A stretch of 64,000 bases of DNA. Source: Phycisphaeraceae bacterium. GTDB taxonomy: Bacteria > Planctomycetota > Phycisphaerae > Phycisphaerales > UBA1924. Each line of letters opens with the position of its first letter. Position 1 is the stretch's first letter. The translations under genes and the position numbers were made by a program. The DNA lies in the NCBI GenBank assembly GCA_020639135.1, contig JACKHE010000005.1, positions 186,001 through 250,000 of the forward strand. Reading direction: 5' to 3'. Below are positions 10,201-17,807 of this stretch, one piece after another. The notes under the pieces are model-generated. The model had not been told where the DNA came from. It saw nothing but the letters and a program-made list of their open reading frames with translations, and made no database searches.

Positions 10201-11752
10201 CGATCACTATGCGGAGATCGTACTGATCTCCAACAACTTCGCCGTCATCGATATCGATACCGTTCTCGAATTGAGCATCGAGCAACACGAGCTCATCCCG
10301 AGGGCCGATCTCGGACATCGGGTTGTATTCCTGATTTCTCCAGTACCGGTATTGAACCGGTTGCAGCCTGAATGGCTCTGTGTTCTGAGGGTCAGATTCG
10401 TCAAGGTCGACACGCGTGTAGCGCCGGGCTTGAAGAAGAAGCCCAGAATGATCGCCGGCATCAACAGCCGGAAGTTTATTGACGTCGCCGTTTATGGTAT
10501 AAAAAGGCTCTGTGTCGGGGAACAGAATTAGATAGTCGTATTCAACACGTGCTGTTTCGTACCAGTCGCCGCCCCCTGGACCAGGGATATAGCGCTCCGC
10601 GGTGACTTCGACGCATCGCTTCACATTGCCGATGAACGAATCGTAGTCGAACCGCACACGTGCTTCGCAGGTGTTGTCCTTATCATAAAACCAGATCGCA
10701 TCGAGTTGGGCGCCCGAACTCCATTCATAGATCCTGCGGTTGCCATAGATATCACGTTCTTCGGCGAGGAGATTCGCGACATTATACTGCGCGGGTTCAG
10801 CGTTCTGTGGTTCGGTGGGCGCGTTATCCTCTGGATAAAACGGACTCCAATCATACCACAAATTGTAGAAGTGCCGCTCGCCAACTCCAGGGGTCCTGAC
10901 GGTGATCACGGGACGGTTGACCAATTCGGATGAATTTGTTGGCCAAATCCCAGAAAAAGTCTTTGGGTGCGTGATGATGTTCGGATAGACAAATCGGCGC
11001 GAAGTGCCGGAATCCAGGTTCTCTACCCAAGTCCGCGCTTGATAGTCCCCCGTTTGAGTAAAATCTTCTCCTGTGTGCTTGAACTGTGCGTGCTCAAACT
11101 TTGATTCCGCGAGATAAATATATCGGGGAAAATCCCAAGTCCCCGTGTATTCTCCGCACTGGCTACACGTTCTGGTGTCGATGGGGCTTCCTGGGTACAC
11201 ATAATCAAAGATCCCATCCGGTCTCCACCTCGAGCCGAAAAAAGAGTTGTTGGAGCCGTTTGCTGAAGAATAAGTACGCGATAGCGTGAACACGCCGCCG
11301 GTGACGCGAATCTGCAAGTCCGTGGCGCGCTCTACCTTGAACCCGGTATCAAGCCGGACGGGCTCACTGGATTCCATCTCCTCGTTACAGTCATTATCCT
11401 CGTCTTCCTCCGGTTCTTCCGGGATGTCCGGCGTGCTCCCGTACCCACCTCCGCGGCCTCCGCCATTGGGATTGTCGTCCCTCCCAGAGCCAGTTCCGTG
11501 TCTCGAACCGCGGCCGCGCGACTGGTAAGCATTCTCGTTGTCAACAACGTTGTCCTCAGTAAGTTCTGAATCGTCGCAGCCAACTCCCGGAAGACCCAGA
11601 TCGCCTTGCAGTGCTTTGTAGCAATCAATGCCGCCGGCATAATTCCCAATCGTGAACACGGTAAATACAATCAAATAACCGGCAATACGAAACGGACGCC
11701 AGAATAATGAGAGGCGATCTGAACTGTTAGTTTTCAACATCCAATGACGCAT
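4226..11752 (-). CDS. Giant exported RHS/YD-repeat protein with dockerin-like insert
   Basis: A 2508-residue protein. The start is set at the ATG at 11752, 7 nt after GGAGG; the TTG at 11770 lies before that ribosome site. An N-terminal hydrophobic segment (RIAGYLIVFTVFTIGNYAGG) serves as signal or anchor. After a low-complexity acidic/Gly linker come dozens of YD repeats (for example YEYDGRGRV, YDGLGRPIV, YDYLGMDTL) that form the RHS shell. At ~2152-2210 two DxNxDxxxDxxDL loops (DADSNGDSVLDTADL and DCNFDGVVDTADL) read as a dockerin-type calcium-binding pair. They lie just before the RHS core (YRWLDGETGRWLSRDP to DPSG, ~2223-2275). The last ~230 residues are a unique C-terminal domain with WYATLGGYGTW and ETWVEDVYDFG. 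Base composition is lower in GC than the genes to the right. The function may be a surface adhesin or a polymorphic toxin; the C-terminal activity is unknown. Confidence 0.92.
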   Translation of the reverse strand: MRHWMLKTNSSDRLSLFWRPFRIAGYLIVFTVFTIGNYAGGIDCYKALQGDLGLPGVGCDDSELTEDNVVDNENAYQSRGRGSRHGTGSGRDDNPNGGGRGGGYGSTPDIPEEPEEDEDNDCNEEMESSEPVRLDTGFKVERATDLQIRVTGGVFTLSRTYSSANGSNNSFFGSRWRPDGIFDYVYPGSPIDTRTCSQCGEYTGTWDFPRYIYLAESKFEHAQFKHTGEDFTQTGDYQARTWVENLDSGTSRRFVYPNIITHPKTFSGIWPTNSSELVNRPVITVRTPGVGERHFYNLWYDWSPFYPEDNAPTEPQNAEPAQYNVANLLAEERDIYGNRRIYEWSSGAQLDAIWFYDKDNTCEARVRFDYDSFIGNVKRCVEVTAERYIPGPGGGDWYETARVEYDYLILFPDTEPFYTINGDVNKLPAVDAGDHSGLLLQARRYTRVDLDESDPQNTEPFRLQPVQYRYWRNQEYNPMSEIGPRDELVLLDAQFENGIDIDDGEVVGDQYDLRIVIDSAQIEYFTQLKNSESGATEQSLEYRAEELLELPTLDTDPSLALHLVFPGSSHDLVTNPYIVDLAKKYIVYGDDDGSNSVGDSQVLRQYTQGRCGCSGGGGSSSSFSRRLTYSNLVYDDQQSGYSSTLSYHDEHKEDGSWTTHRNVYYDVARFGEASESIKTPVLINRVVETSSGGQPQYWVTHKVYDTVNNRLKLIRKMMSSATQSYTPGSSSTTKPQYTASPDTGRVYLYEYNNDTLERTYSGVREGADPNGSPLTDFAAGPGANTGTVYSLYSIDYSVNTSHLYLPVLMEVFPDPDAGPGSGNDSVETMLYEYEFHPEPHPDSKHADGIALCRTSIERETYAQGGPASPSQPFSDQNSFNVLQYFDEFGNHLYQIHPDKAIDSYQYQTAGSYPYRTGRVIQSVSNAAWPTNAPLILYDAALDAYPPPAEPPDQTPPDYMGRSDPSGGSSASLRTTYQLDPLGRVVAMTSSSGSTTYTRRELRYLTPGDAQNERPNQVYFVQVTIPPYSDSGSQIFSGPASVSWMDAGGHGVRNSSYAMNSISLTTGGASTDHPIATYSIGSEVTRSSSEHDAIGTLLSATRWHDLSSGNPSSGAYSTSYEYDGRGRVTTEIAPNGKHTHYTYDHYNSIIEIAVSDGVSSPAVIEKRFYDYDWWNDSPPAPEQEVGTRRLTYVQSFESSTESRDTGYLYDQRGRLVYTKGPEPPYEAIQYDGLGRVAKRALFESDPSPLPDLVEDIQSGDVFTDTNTNRGFYEEFHYTRRGLMYLHRVATDAGQATDTAKQFLDTYSIFDENGRALCTWGPNGPGQKTRYDGLGRPIVSYTTDMGGDPAPGTDTVGDSFKYAQDVEDDTVLEQTEYLYNRAGIDGVPSHAAGTVQTVMRRMRTHDSTYTGDLASGASTDSIVTFTQSAYDDASRPIRSIAWGTNLGSSTDVLKGGGSPPSAPSPTNPPDWDETGFEDAIITATAYSSSRGLADTTTDPEGRVTKTYFDDLNRTVAVVENYVDATITRSSDDWGWEVNLGAIESDTTYVGDEDRTTLIGYNSIDQTTQQVAINYVSPSQIEQVTEYTYGYSSGAYANPDLLVNTEYPDGDSVDYTYNYLGEVVTYTDQNGIEHTFSRDGLGRMTHDEITDFGTANGIDTRIDELVFTFDGMGRLSSAQSLLSGTTTVDSSVTMAYNDINQVTQVDQMTVCEGNAITGSVDYTYEYAAAPASGTVSGNYSRLDTLEYPSKPTNPNPPPVPIPTALTHHYDSGLDGVISRLSGFSWGDSQDPEGVEYDYLGMDTLAIKDYTKVGLRLDRRTIDDATDTPIAGEYDGYDRFGRIKHQEWRRYLWPSPQSGDAPVVNLEYAYDRNSNILSRLDVVPGPSEPDRYFEYDSVDRLHQDSFTSASTPGRRSERWNLDLLGNWEDYDRELDDDGFDADDQFEDRDHNSVNEITIRHRIIAGLPVGGEALYDSFDPVGNQTQKEINDDLSGPSDQWRYTYDAWNRLVGAEVNPESEGFRWRTRYSYNAMHQRVTRTVNTDESTESAYEEAVDEGEVFFYDVAWRLLESRQFEDFDNDAPEAMTQWVWCPTYIDTLVAFMTDDDSSGDLGDFTDTASNIYYAATDRRHSVVLLLPDTGGKERVVYSAYGVPRALHDADSNGDSVLDTADLGPLITAIGTSAADSDYPPNLDCNFDGVVDTADLGYLIPLGDPTPNDGELSKIGNIVGLSGYLYDDNVSQYCVRYRWLDGETGRWLSRDPLIYMDGTNLYEYGHSNTAGTVDPSGTTVAYNTRARYTPGYTMPPLTGIVLLLRSLNQTHGTVASPWWTDYVVYGELQAKAAVWMTTGRKNAGSALFHYLGNSGNTMWINNNQLFKQSDSAYKTYVGMINSAMQAVESGMTPSGTTDRTEPTRISYWESSDWYATLGGYGTWGRYKDAGCQPNGSCEMKIETWVEDVYDFGNVLRGAQELHYVGIAKSFRIRGMRFDIIKWCPGQRYHTNSSHPPRGDKGPW

Positions 11753-11770
11753 TGCGCGGCCTCCAGGCAA

Positions 11771-12820
11771 CTTGTTCGCGAAATCTACGGACAGCGATAG
11801 TGCATGTTATACTGGTGCGATTAAACTAATGATCATCGAAACCAATGAAAGCGCCTACAAATATGATCAGACAACTCACACATGGAAATTCACAATCTCC
11901 GTACTACTCACTCTCGGTAAGTAAATGCAGAGATTTGCGCCAGTCTTCATCCGTTGCATAACAGACATCTCTATCCATGATACGCACGGCATCGTGTGGG
12001 TGATTCCGATAAAACAGAAAATCGATACAAAACGAATTGCCACGAGTGTTGACAGGGTGTGGAAAACGTCTCCCGCCAGGTACGCCAATCACAAGAGACG
12101 TTCTACGCAATGTTTCTGCAACAAGGCCAACACGAGAAAAGCTGGCATTTTCCAAAGCCGCTGATCACGATCCCAAGTCGATGTCGGCTTCTGTCAGGGA
12201 GCGCGGACTGGGCAGGTCATCCCCAATTGCTTGGAATTCAGGTGTGACAAACTCAAACTCGAGCAGAAAGTCCCTCCGGCCTTTCTGCGTGAATCAGCCG
12301 GCTGGAGTTGAACGTGGTTCCCCTATTGAACGGGGGAGGCCGTGGGTATTTTGTATCCCCGTTTATCGTCCCGGAGCGCCGGACCAACCGGTATGCCGAA
12401 CAGAATCAGGGGAGGGCGTACCCAATGGTTCGACCAAATCCGCTTTCGCAGGTTGTTACCCTGAATCCGGTTCTCGACGGTGAGGTCGTGGATCTGATGA
12501 AGAAAACCGGCATGGCAATTAAAGCCCGATTGCGAGCGCGCCTGTGGTGGGGGAATCTTGGCCATCAGAGGGAATCTTGTACGAACGCGCGCACAGGACT
12601 GCTGATTTACAGGTGGGGCTCAGAATCGGTTGGGTTCTGTTCTGGTAGTGCCCAAAGTAGCGCCATTTCATAATGATCAAACCCGGCAACGAATGACAAT
12701 ACCTGAGAGCGCCTGAGGCTCGGCAAGGCGTTGATCAGGAAGGATTTGAATGGTAATTGCTTGATGAGGCTTGGGTTGTCGATTACCCCCGCGGAGAATC
12801 CCCCCCTCTCCGCTTGAAAC
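11771..12820. other. Intergenic region without a recognisable gene
   Basis: About 1 kb upstream of the RHS gene. No frame resembles a known family. Two short minus-strand stretches read like protein: one of about 40 codons ending at ~12170 (with DDLPSPRSLTEADIDLGS) and one at 11904-12155 (with HPHDAVRIMDRDVCYATDED). Neither has a convincing start or ribosome site, so they may be remnants of decayed small genes. The right part (12791-12813) holds an inverted repeat with 7-base arms GCGGAGA/TCTCCGC, followed directly by the hairpin annotated separately. Confidence 0.5.
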
Positions 12821-12861
12821 AACCCCTACCGAGCGACGAGTCGCTAGGCAGGGGTTTTTTC
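12821..12861. terminator. Hairpin terminator, possibly bidirectional
   Basis: Arms AACCCCT and AGGGGTT enclose an inner stem AGCGA/TCGCT. On the plus strand it is followed by six T; on the minus strand the hairpin is followed by TTGTTTC. It can end the minus-strand gene at 12906-13562. The better T-run points to the plus strand, where no coding gene precedes it. Confidence 0.7.
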
Positions 12862-12905
12862 TTCGTTCAATGTGATGCGATCTGCGGCAGGTGAGGGCCT
12901 TCGGG

Positions 12906-13562
12906 TCAGCCGCGTCGTCGCCTCCGGGCCGCCAGGGCGATGCCGCAGATCCCCAACGGTGTTGCGGTCAGCGGCGCTGGGACGATCGTCAGCGATGCGG
13001 TCTTTCCGGCCGTCCAGCCCGCGGGTACCGGATTCGGGAATATGACGGCGGTCACATACACGTAATACGTTTCTCCGGCGAAGAGCGTGAAGGTCTCGGT
13101 GTTCACACCTCCGGTGGACTGGTAGTAGAGTTCGAATGCTCCACCGCCAATCGCGCGGGTGATGCGCACTCCTCCCGGTCCCTCAGAGCCGAATCCTCCC
13201 CAGGATGCCTCGACCTGCAGATCCTCGGTCACGTCGATGTACATGCGGACTTCCGCGGCCCAGTAGTTGTAGTGCGGCTCGGGCAGCGGATCGACGATCG
13301 ACGAGACCGACATGGACGTCGGTGTCAGTGATGCGCTGATGTCGTAGTAGGCGTTCGAGACGCCGACCGTGTCGAACGTGGTCGATGAAGCGATGTCAAA
13401 CGAGCCGGAGTCGTAGTCGTACCGGCTGGCGAAGAGCAAGATCGGCTGCGCATAGGCGCCGGCGCTGGCATCGAATGTGCCGACCGCCTCGGCGGTGTTG
13501 GCGATGCCCGCGGAGAGTAATGCGCCGCCAAATAACAGCGCCCGTGACGTGTTGGACTGCAT
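12906..13562 (-). CDS. Secreted protein with PEP-CTERM-like sorting tail
   Basis: A 218-residue exported protein. The start is set at the ATG at 13562 because GAGGGGG lies just upstream; a longer frame to 13625 lacks this. A signal peptide (SRALLFGGALLSAGIANTAEA) precedes a beta-rich extracellular domain. The C-terminus has the tripartite PEP-CTERM layout: VPAP, a short hydrophobic helix (LTATPLGICGIALAA) and a final RRRRR cluster. Such tails are recognised by exosortase and lead to surface or exopolymer-associated proteins; the PAP variant occurs in planctomycetes. No exosortase gene is in the window. The function of the body is unknown. Confidence 0.8.
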   Translation of the reverse strand: MQSNTSRALLFGGALLSAGIANTAEAVGTFDASAGAYAQPILLFASRYDYDSGSFDIASSTTFDTVGVSNAYYDISASLTPTSMSVSSIVDPLPEPHYNYWAAEVRMYIDVTEDLQVEASWGGFGSEGPGGVRITRAIGGGAFELYYQSTGGVNTETFTLFAGETYYVYVTAVIFPNPVPAGWTAGKTASLTIVPAPLTATPLGICGIALAARRRRRG

Positions 13563-13744
13563 GGAGATCCCCCTCTCAGAGCCTTGATCGTCCCTCCAGG
13601 AACCATTCAGGTGTACCAGATGCATCCCGGGACATCAAACATGAAATTGAAAGATCTCGCGGCGAGCCGGCGTGTCTTGTGATGTCTTCGCCCTAAGACA
13701 AGGGGTAGAAATGGATTGGAAATCTCCTCCCGGGATGTCCGGAA

Positions 13745-15328
13745 ATGACTGTTGGGTTCGTTGATGTGCACTCTGCCCCATATCATCAGCCCGTGAGCCG
13801 AAATCCCTCCGATCTCTCGCGTGCCGCTGGGAACCAGTCGGGTCTGCCATCCGGCTCCGATCGGCATGCTCGCGGCGACACGATCCGCTCGGCCATCGCG
13901 CACTTCGAAGCGGGAAGGCTTGGAGAGGCGCGGCTTGCGGCCGAGGCCGTTCTGAAACACAACAAGAAGGACACCACGGCGCACCTGCTGCTTGCATTGA
14001 TCGCGGAGCGATCGCACGACGCGGCCTCCGCCAAGCGATACGCGGAAAAAGCGCTCACGATCAAGCCGCACGCAGATGCGCATATGGTGTTGTCGCGACT
14101 GGATCGGCAGGCTGGGAACACGGACGCCGCGCTGGAGCATTCCCAGCGAGCTCTGGCGATCAAACCTGGCCACGTGTCCTTTCTCCTGCAGCGGGCCGGG
14201 ACGCTGGAGGAGGCCGGGCGGGTCGCCGAGGCCAGGGCGATCGTCGATCCCCTGATCGATGGTTTCGAGGCCCGGGGGCAGGCGCTGCCGGTCACGCTGC
14301 GGTACGAGCTGGCAAAGCTGCTGGTGCAGGAGAAGAACTACGGCAGAGCCGTCGAGGTGATCGACGAACTCCTGGGCGATGGATCGACGCCGCGCGATCT
14401 CGTGCGGACCATCCAGTACCTGAAAGCCAAGGCGTGCGACCGGAGCGGGCGGTACGAGGAAGCCTTCGACGCGGCGACGCTCGGCAATGACATCGGCAGG
14501 CTGGAGTTCGACCCCGCGCTGTACGAGCAGCAGGTCACGGCGCTCATCGAGACCTGGTCGGCTGAGCGGATCGCCGAATACCCGAGGGCGACGTGCGACG
14601 ATGCGACACCCGTGTTCGTCGCGGGGATGCCGCGATCGGGGACCTCGCTCATCGATCAGATCATCGATGCGCACCCGCTGGCGGCGGGCGTCGGGGAGCT
14701 CGCGACAATCGAGGTCTTCGCCGCCAGGCTGGGGAAGGTGTACGACCCGGACAAGCCCCCGCCCGACTGCTTCGGGCGGTACAACCAGTTCCGATGGACG
14801 AGTGTTGCGCACGACTACCTTAGCGAGGTCCGGCGGTCGGCCCCGCCCGGCGTCCAGCGGATCGTCAACAAGTCGCTGGGCAACAACAAGCTCGTGGGAC
14901 TGCTGGCGCTGCTCTTCCCGCGGACACGGATCATCCATGCGCTCCGCGATCCTCGCGACGTGGCGATCTCCTGCTACATGGGCGGCTTCAACAACCGCCT
15001 GCACGCCTGGTCAACGAGGATCGAGTGGGTCGCCAGCGCTTGGGAGCAGTCCCTGCGGCTGATGGACCACTGGAAGTGCATCCTGGAGATCCCGATCCTG
15101 GACGTGCGCTACGAGGAACTCGTCCGTGATCCTGACTCGCAGTTCCCTCGCCTGATCGAGTTCCTGGGGCTGGAGTGGGACGAGGCGTGCCGGGCGTTCC
15201 ACCAGAGCCGGCGAACGGTGCGCACGCTGAGCTACGACCAGGTCAACCGGCCGCTGTACACGACCTCGGCGGGGCGGCACCAGCACTACGCGGCGCAACT
15301 GGAGGGCGTCGAGTTTCCTGACTACTGA
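13745..15328 (+). CDS. TPR-containing sulfotransferase
   Basis: A 527-residue protein transferring sulfate from PAPS to an unidentified acceptor. Residues ~45-280 are tetratricopeptide-like helix pairs (for example AKRYAEKALTIKPHADAH, EHSQRALAIKPGH). The C-terminal half is a sulfotransferase fold: the 5'-phosphosulfate loop AGMPRSGTSLIDQII at ~292-306 and the 3'-phosphate motif RIIHALRDPRDVAISCY at ~395-411. This TPR-plus-sulfotransferase layout is widespread in planctomycetes and proteobacteria. The gene stands alone on the plus strand and converges with the Lon-like gene, leaving only 10 bp between the stops. The first ATG is used; the ~45 N-terminal residues are unstructured, so a later start is possible. 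Confidence 0.88.
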   Translation: MTVGFVDVHSAPYHQPVSRNPSDLSRAAGNQSGLPSGSDRHARGDTIRSAIAHFEAGRLGEARLAAEAVLKHNKKDTTAHLLLALIAERSHDAASAKRYAEKALTIKPHADAHMVLSRLDRQAGNTDAALEHSQRALAIKPGHVSFLLQRAGTLEEAGRVAEARAIVDPLIDGFEARGQALPVTLRYELAKLLVQEKNYGRAVEVIDELLGDGSTPRDLVRTIQYLKAKACDRSGRYEEAFDAATLGNDIGRLEFDPALYEQQVTALIETWSAERIAEYPRATCDDATPVFVAGMPRSGTSLIDQIIDAHPLAAGVGELATIEVFAARLGKVYDPDKPPPDCFGRYNQFRWTSVAHDYLSEVRRSAPPGVQRIVNKSLGNNKLVGLLALLFPRTRIIHALRDPRDVAISCYMGGFNNRLHAWSTRIEWVASAWEQSLRLMDHWKCILEIPILDVRYEELVRDPDSQFPRLIEFLGLEWDEACRAFHQSRRTVRTLSYDQVNRPLYTTSAGRHQHYAAQLEGVEFPDY

Positions 15329-15338
15329 TCCATGCGGT

Positions 15339-17807
15339 TCAACTCTCCCGCTCCGTCGCATCAGACTTGAACCCGTCCCCGCGTGCCCGCGCCGCCGTCT
15401 GCCAGAACGACTTGATCCGCTCCCGCGCCGCGTCGATCACGCCGCAGAAGGTCGCCGGGTTCGCGGGGTCGCCCGAATCGAAGAGCGTCTCGATCGCCTC
15501 GCCGATGTTCTTCACCGCCACGACGCGGAAGCGGCCCTCGGCGCACGCCTCGACCACGTCCGGGCGCAGCGCCAGGTCGCCCACGTTCGACGCCGGGATC
15601 ACCACGCCCTGCGCGCCGGTCGGGCCCGCCGCGGCGCAGGTGTCGTAGAAGCCCTCGATCTTCTCGTTGACGGCGCCGATGGCCATGACGTGGCCCTTCT
15701 GGTCGATCGCGCCGGTCATCGAGAAGTCCTGCCGGATGGGGATGCCGGTCAGCGCCGAGAGCAGGCAGCACATCTCGGCGCCGGATGCGGAGTCGCCGTC
15801 GATCCCGCCGTAGGACTGCTCGAAGGCGATGGCGGCGTCAAAGGCGAAGGGGTGCTCGGGCTTGATCAGTTCGCGGAGCAGGCCACCGAGGATGTAGAAG
15901 CCCTTGGTGTGGATCGAGCCGCTGAGGTTCGCCTCGCGCTCGATGTTGATCACACCGGCGCCGCCCGGCGAGACCGACGCGGTGATCCGCTGCGGGAAGC
16001 CGTACACCAGCGGCCCCGCGTGGACGACGGCCAGGCCGTTGATCTGCCCGACCGTCGCGCCGGTGATCTGCACCTGGATCGTGCCGTTGGCGAGGTACTC
16101 GCGGAAGTTGCGCGCGGGGAGGTCGCCGCGGCGTTTGGTCCGGCGGATGGCCTCGCGGACGTGCTCGCCGCTCGTGACCTGCTCCTGCTTCTCGCCGGCG
16201 ACGAAGGCCGACTCGCGCGAGATATCCATGATCCGCCCGAGGCGGGTCGTGAGCATCCCCGCGGCGCCGGCGATCCGGGCGCCGTGCTCGACGAGCGCGG
16301 CGACGGCGTCCTGACCGAAGGGGGGGAGGCTCTCGTCCCAGGCGGTCTTGGCGATGACGCGTGCGTACAGCTCGACGGACTCCTTCGAGCGGGGGACCGC
16401 GCTGTCGAAGTCCGCCAGCACCTTGAACAGGTGGGCAAAGTCGTCGTCGTGCTCGTCGAGCAGGTAGAAAATCTCGGCGTCGCCGACGAGGATCACCTTG
16501 GTGTTGAGCGGGACGGACTCCGGGTCGAGCCCGTCCACGCCCCAGGGGGTCATGGCCTCGTGCGAGGGGAAGTCGATCTGCCCGGTGCGCAGCGCGCGGA
16601 TGAGCATGCGCCACGCGTTGGGTTCGGCCAGGACCTCGCGCGCCTCGATCAGCAGGAACCCGCCGTCGGCGCGCAGCAGCGCCCCGGGGCGGATCATCAT
16701 GTGGTCCGAGCGTGACGCGCCGGACTTGGACCAGGCGAGCTGGATCGACCCGAACAGGTTGGCCACCGACGGCGTGGACTCGAGTACGATCGGGCACGCG
16801 CCGTCCGCCGGTTGCTCCACGATCGGGTTCACCAGGTAGAGCCTGGAGATATCCACGCCCTTGAGGATCGCGTGCACGCGGTGCGTCGTGATGTCCTCGC
16901 GCACGGCGGTGAGGAACCGCGAGATCTCCTCCTCCTCGCACTGCCTGCGGATGTCCTCGAGCATCGGCTCGACGGCCGAGCCGATCTGCCGTGCGACCAG
17001 CTTCCGCCCCTTCTCGGCGTGCTCGCGGCGCAGCTCCTCGAGCTGGCCGTTGATCTGCGCCATGCGCTGGGTGAGGTCGTCGATCCGTTGCCTGAGCGCC
17101 TCGGCGCCCGCCTTGTCGAGCCGGCCGGCGACGACGAGGGAGTCGAGCGCCTCCGGTGGGACCGGGTTCCCGTCGATCATCGCCGCCAGGGCCGTCACCT
17201 TCATGGGGCCGACGTCCATCGTCACCATCGTCAGCCCGGCAGTAGCGATGTCCGACTCAAACGGCTGCGTGATCTGCTTGAGCCGCGCCTCGACGGAGGC
17301 GTCGAGCGCCGACCGCTCGGCCTTGAACTGGTCGCTGTCCATCGCCTTGGGGATCCCCTCGCGGAGATACTGGGCGAACTCCTCCATGTGCGCCGCGAGC
17401 TTGGCCGCGCAGCCGGGTGGCAGCGTGATCAACCGGGGCTGCTCGGGGTGCGCGAAGTTGCGCACGTAGCAGTGATCGTGCGTGTGCCGGCCCTGCGGCC
17501 TGATGCGCTCCATCATCTGCCGCACCAGCGTGACCCGCCCGGTTCCGGCCAGTCCGCGGACGAAGACGTGGTGCCCCGGCGCCGTGGTGGCGAGCCCGAA
17601 CCGCAGCGCCTCGGCCGCGTCGCTCTGCCCGAGGATCGACTGGGCCGGCTCGACGCTTGCCGTCGTCTCGAAGGGCAGCCATTCCCTGGGACAACGCCAG
17701 CGCAGCCGATCGGGACTGACAGGGTCGGGGCGACCGCGGTGCTCGGTTGTGGTCATGCGGACAGGATACCCGGATCCGGGGCCGGCCCTCCGGCTCGGGT
17801 CATTCAT
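15339..17807 (-). CDS. Lon-like ATP-dependent protease (AAA_32/Lon_C family)
   Basis: An 822-residue Lon-related protease of the LonB/YcbZ-like group, predicted to degrade cytosolic or membrane-proximal substrates. Near residue 85 there is a degenerate P-loop (VRGLAGTGRVTL) typical of the AAA_32 group, which lacks the usual GKT. A long helical insert with coiled-coil character lies at ~150-290. Walker B and sensor regions follow (ALLRADGGFLLIEAREV). The C-terminal Lon proteolytic domain holds the catalytic Ser in GIDGDSASGAE (S~673) and Lys in VNEKIEGF (K~716). The ATG at 17807 overlaps the stop of the kinase gene by 8 bp, suggesting coupled translation; an internal ATG at 17756 is possible. 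It is the third gene of a sigma-kinase-protease cassette. Confidence 0.92.
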   Translation of the reverse strand: MNDPSRRAGPGSGYPVRMTTTEHRGRPDPVSPDRLRWRCPREWLPFETTASVEPAQSILGQSDAAEALRFGLATTAPGHHVFVRGLAGTGRVTLVRQMMERIRPQGRHTHDHCYVRNFAHPEQPRLITLPPGCAAKLAAHMEEFAQYLREGIPKAMDSDQFKAERSALDASVEARLKQITQPFESDIATAGLTMVTMDVGPMKVTALAAMIDGNPVPPEALDSLVVAGRLDKAGAEALRQRIDDLTQRMAQINGQLEELRREHAEKGRKLVARQIGSAVEPMLEDIRRQCEEEEISRFLTAVREDITTHRVHAILKGVDISRLYLVNPIVEQPADGACPIVLESTPSVANLFGSIQLAWSKSGASRSDHMMIRPGALLRADGGFLLIEAREVLAEPNAWRMLIRALRTGQIDFPSHEAMTPWGVDGLDPESVPLNTKVILVGDAEIFYLLDEHDDDFAHLFKVLADFDSAVPRSKESVELYARVIAKTAWDESLPPFGQDAVAALVEHGARIAGAAGMLTTRLGRIMDISRESAFVAGEKQEQVTSGEHVREAIRRTKRRGDLPARNFREYLANGTIQVQITGATVGQINGLAVVHAGPLVYGFPQRITASVSPGGAGVINIEREANLSGSIHTKGFYILGGLLRELIKPEHPFAFDAAIAFEQSYGGIDGDSASGAEMCCLLSALTGIPIRQDFSMTGAIDQKGHVMAIGAVNEKIEGFYDTCAAAGPTGAQGVVIPASNVGDLALRPDVVEACAEGRFRVVAVKNIGEAIETLFDSGDPANPATFCGVIDAARERIKSFWQTAARARGDGFKSDATERES

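Noticed and set aside
12308..12673. A 121-codon plus-strand frame upstream of the terminator
   Set aside because: No ribosome site, no recognisable motif, and unsteady composition; retained only as part of the unannotated spacer.
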